A DNA stretch of 16,460 bases, from contig CAZUTK010000061.1 of NCBI GenBank assembly GCA_964623265.1, positions 1-16,460 of the forward strand, given 5' to 3'. The position numbers and the translations under genes were made by a program. Under the pieces are notes generated by a model that worked only from the letters and a program-made list of their open reading frames with translations, had not been told where the DNA came from and searched no databases. Position 1 is the stretch's first letter. Every line of letters begins with the position of its first letter. This document shows, one piece after another, positions 14,368-16,460 of this stretch. The stretch is from CAZUTK01 sp964623265 (GTDB lineage Bacteria > Electryoneota > B3-LCP).

Positions 14368-15645
14368 TCAAAGATTCTTGGATTCCACTCCGATTTTCTC
14401 TTCTTCACGGGCTCCGTCGGAAAATTTCGCGAAGGCAAACTCATAGGGTTGGAGGAAGATATTTCTTTCCATAAAGAAGCTCAGGATGGATGTGGCGAAG
14501 ATGCTGATCAGAATGATCGCAAAGACGACTTCTTGAATGATATAACCGTTCGTCAATTTCAGCAATATCGGCAAATTCGCCAGAACCGCAGCCGCCATCC
14601 CCTTGGGGATCATAATGGACATAATTGCCGCATCAAATTTTTTGACGCTGGAATCGAAAACCAAACGGACGGCAGGGATTCGAATCGCGTACAGCACGAA
14701 TGCGAGGATCAATCCGGAAGAAACCAAGACGATATCATGCAGTCGAATGGAGAGGCCAATGTAAAAGAAAAAGAAAGTTTTCAGCAGGAAAACGGCTTCC
14801 GCAAAGAAGGCTTTTTCAGTCTCTTTTAACTGCACAGGCCGCAGCGATGTTTTTTCGTGCAACAACTTGAGATTCAGGTGATGCGCGTTGCCTAAAACGA
14901 TTCCAAAGGCGAGCGCCGCCAGGGCACCGCTGTATCCGAGAATTTCTGTTAAACCAAAGAGAATGAAGACAAACGCCGGTGTCAAGAACATACTGTTGCT
15001 CAATTGTCGAACTCGCTTCAGGATGGAAGACCAGAGAAAAGCGAAGAATACGCCGATAGCGATGGCGAGGAGGAAAGACGAGATCAACTGCCCGATCAGC
15101 AAGCCGGGTTCCAATTCCTCATATTTAACGACCTGCAGAAATCCGAGCGTCACGACGATGCAGAGCGCTTCGCTGATGGATGTTTCCAGCAGCAATATTG
15201 TTCGGGTGGATTCCTCAATGCGCAATTGCTTGGCGAGCGGAATCACGATCGCCGGCGCCGTCGCACCCAAGATAGACCCGAGAATCAGAGCATCTAAAAA
15301 GGATAATTGCAGCAAGGGGACTGAGATCAGCCAGACTGAGACCACCGCCAGAAAGTAGCTGACGCCGGTCAAACGTAAACCTTTCAGCAGAGAGGCGTGC
15401 ACATGGGCAAAATGCAATCCCAGACCGCTTTCAAACAGGATCATCACGAGAGCGATGGTGGTGAAAATGCCGCCGAATTGTCCAAATGTTTCGGCGGTGA
15501 CTAAATTCAGTACGGGTCCGGCGAGGATGCCCAACAACACCAGCGGTAAAACATCCGGTATCCGGGTCCTGGAAAACAAGGCGGCGAAAAGATGAGCTAA
15601 GAAAACCAGCAAGCCGACCGAAACAATCATCAATGCGCCGTCCAT
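14368..15645 (-). CDS. monovalent cation/proton antiporter (CPA family)
   Basis: This integral membrane exchanger of 425 residues has about 12 hydrophobic segments. The first (MIVSVGLLVFLAHLFAALFS) is followed by RIPDVLPLVLLGILAGP (28-44), the usual opening of Na+/H+ or K+/H+ antiporters. FESGLGL (71-77), GATAPAIVIPLAKQL (127-141) and LLETSISEALCIVV (152-165) match the crossing-helix core. Near the end, MIPKGMAAAVLANLP matches the late conserved helix. The core acidic pair that many CPA1 proteins write as N-D is Ser158-Glu159 here, and the earlier TDP aspartate is absent (TAP). The cation cannot be named from sequence. The ATG at 15645 follows recX by 27 bases, in a likely recA-recX-antiporter transcript. 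The ribosome site (GGGAG, 3 bases away) is close, and Met6 is an alternative start. Confidence 0.92.
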   Translation of the reverse strand: MDGALMIVSVGLLVFLAHLFAALFSRTRIPDVLPLVLLGILAGPVLNLVTAETFGQFGGIFTTIALVMILFESGLGLHFAHVHASLLKGLRLTGVSYFLAVVSVWLISVPLLQLSFLDALILGSILGATAPAIVIPLAKQLRIEESTRTILLLETSISEALCIVVTLGFLQVVKYEELEPGLLIGQLISSFLLAIAIGVFFAFLWSSILKRVRQLSNSMFLTPAFVFILFGLTEILGYSGALAALAFGIVLGNAHHLNLKLLHEKTSLRPVQLKETEKAFFAEAVFLLKTFFFFYIGLSIRLHDIVLVSSGLILAFVLYAIRIPAVRLVFDSSVKKFDAAIMSIMIPKGMAAAVLANLPILLKLTNGYIIQEVVFAIILISIFATSILSFFMERNIFLQPYEFAFAKFSDGAREEEKIGVESKNL

Positions 15646-15672
15646 ACGCTCCCGCAGGACTTGATTCGATTC

Positions 15673-16215
15673 TCAATCATCATAAATCCCTGAATCATCC
15701 GCGGAAGATTCTCTGCGAAACCATTCCCAAGCATCCAGCATCACCTCATACGAGAATCCGCGGCTGCGCAAAAAGCGCAGGGTTCGTTCACGACGTCCCT
15801 GCGCCGGCGCTTTCATCAGCTGTTTGATTTGCGTCAACAAGGCGCTGCGCGCCACTTCCGACTCATCGTATTCGGGAAACACCCGAGAAAAGACGCGGTA
15901 AAAATCGTCCGACGCGATTCCGCGTTTCTCCAGTTCGGCTTCCATTAACTCCCGACTGCGGGGCGCCAAGCGCAGTCGTTCCCGCACGTAATCGGCGATC
16001 AGGGCATCGTCATCGAGGAAACGATACTCCTTCAGTTTCCGAACCGCAGTCTCGATATCCGCTGCGCTATGTCGCCTGCCGAGCCGCTGTCTGACTTCCG
16101 TTTCCGTCAGGCGGCGCCTTGCCAGAGCACGACAAGCGTCATCGAACGCCGTGCGCGGCACCGTCTCTTTCGATTTCCAAGGATCTGGTTCCCGAAATTT
16201 CCGGGAGTTACTCAT
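15673..16215 (-). CDS. recX: RecX regulatory protein
   Basis: RecX binds RecA filaments and limits their growth during recombination and SOS repair. The 180-residue helical protein carries the typical triple-helix repeats: ARRRLTETEVRQRLGRR, IETAVRKLKEYRFLDDDALI with YVRERLRLAPRS, then ELEKRGIASDDFYRVFSRVF. A C-terminal repeat has RRERTLRFLRSRGFSYEVML. The length is usual. Its ATG overlaps the recA stop by eight bases, the classical coupling of these two genes. Confidence is high because sequence and neighbour agree. Confidence 0.95.
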   Translation of the reverse strand: MSNSRKFREPDPWKSKETVPRTAFDDACRALARRRLTETEVRQRLGRRHSAADIETAVRKLKEYRFLDDDALIADYVRERLRLAPRSRELMEAELEKRGIASDDFYRVFSRVFPEYDESEVARSALLTQIKQLMKAPAQGRRERTLRFLRSRGFSYEVMLDAWEWFRRESSADDSGIYDD

Positions 16216-16460
16216 TCGCTTGAATGCCCAGCTTTTCCTTGAGCTTCTGTTCGATTTCCTGAGCCAGCGAAGGATTGCTCATCAGATACTCGCGCACTTT
16301 ATCGCGCCCCTGACCGATCCGATCCGCGCCGTAGGCATACCAGGCGCCGGTCTTTTCGAGGATGCCGTGTTCCGTCCCCAGATCAATGATGTCGTTCAAA
16401 CGGGAAATTCCGGATCCGTACAGGATGTCGAATTCCGCTTCCTTGAAAGGTGGCGCCACC
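16208..16460 (-). CDS. recA: RecA recombinase, C-terminal end (runs off right edge)
   Basis: About 83 residues of the C-terminus are present. PPFKEAEFDILYGSGISR, DLGTEHGILEKTGAWYAY and DRIGQGRDKVREYL match the end of the RecA core and the start of the C-terminal domain. RecA polymerises on single-stranded DNA, drives strand exchange and triggers LexA cleavage. The remaining roughly 260 residues, including the Walker motifs, lie beyond the edge. The frame is open to the last base. The stop TAA (16210-16208) overlaps the recX start. Confidence 0.97.
   Translation of the reverse strand, partial: VAPPFKEAEFDILYGSGISRLNDIIDLGTEHGILEKTGAWYAYGADRIGQGRDKVREYLMSNPSLAQEIEQKLKEKLGIQANE

Noticed and set aside
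1..16460. CRISPR arrays, insertion sequences, tRNA and rRNA genes
   Set aside because: No regularly spaced repeats, transposase-like frames with terminal repeats, tRNA cloverleaf-like stretches or rRNA-like sequence were seen on either strand.

Overview
This 16.5 kb scaffold piece (with a 10-base N gap at 14353-14362) comes from a bacterium with fairly GC-rich genes and AT-rich intergenic DNA. A secreted beta-helix protein with a type IX secretion (T9SS) type A sorting domain, a second secreted protein of the same general style, a MetH split into two genes, a DUF302 protein and a PduT-like microcompartment shell protein together suggest an uncultured lineage of the FCB group (Calditrichota, KSB1, Marinimicrobia or similar). 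That placement is inferred from gene content and style. The promoters I can see are of the ordinary TTGACA/TATATT type.

Left part (1-2760): two divergent genes for secreted proteins flank an AT-rich spacer. The leftward gene runs off the window edge and has a clear promoter. The rightward gene (742-2672) encodes a signal peptide, a parallel beta-helix and a T9SS sorting tail, but its frame is broken three times. A terminator-like hairpin follows it.

Middle part, plus strand (2834-8134): a metabolic operon holds the MetH reactivation domain as its own gene, metH without that domain, a pyrimidine-nucleoside phosphorylase and a small DUF3343 (putative Se/S carrier) protein. Between its promoter and first start codon lies what looks like a transcription attenuator. 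A cold-shock gene follows with its own strong promoter, a long leader, a TTG start behind a strong ribosome site, stacked hairpins and an intrinsic terminator.

Right part, minus strand, read right to left: recA (3' end only), recX and a cation/proton antiporter form one cluster. After the gap come a DUF302 gene, a decayed GyrI-like gene remnant and alaS. Directly behind alaS, and probably co-transcribed with it, sit an orphan PduT-like tandem-BMC shell protein with its iron-sulfur cysteine, a small protein with an ACT-like domain behind a helical N-terminus, and an MsbA/MdlB-type ABC exporter whose start overlaps the stop of the ACT-like gene.

The items most worth a second look are the BMC-T/ACT-like pair in an alaS operon, the attenuator-like leader of the split metH operon, and the GyrI-like remnant, in which the two ends of the family survive but the middle is gone. 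I found no CRISPR array, insertion sequence, tRNA or rRNA.
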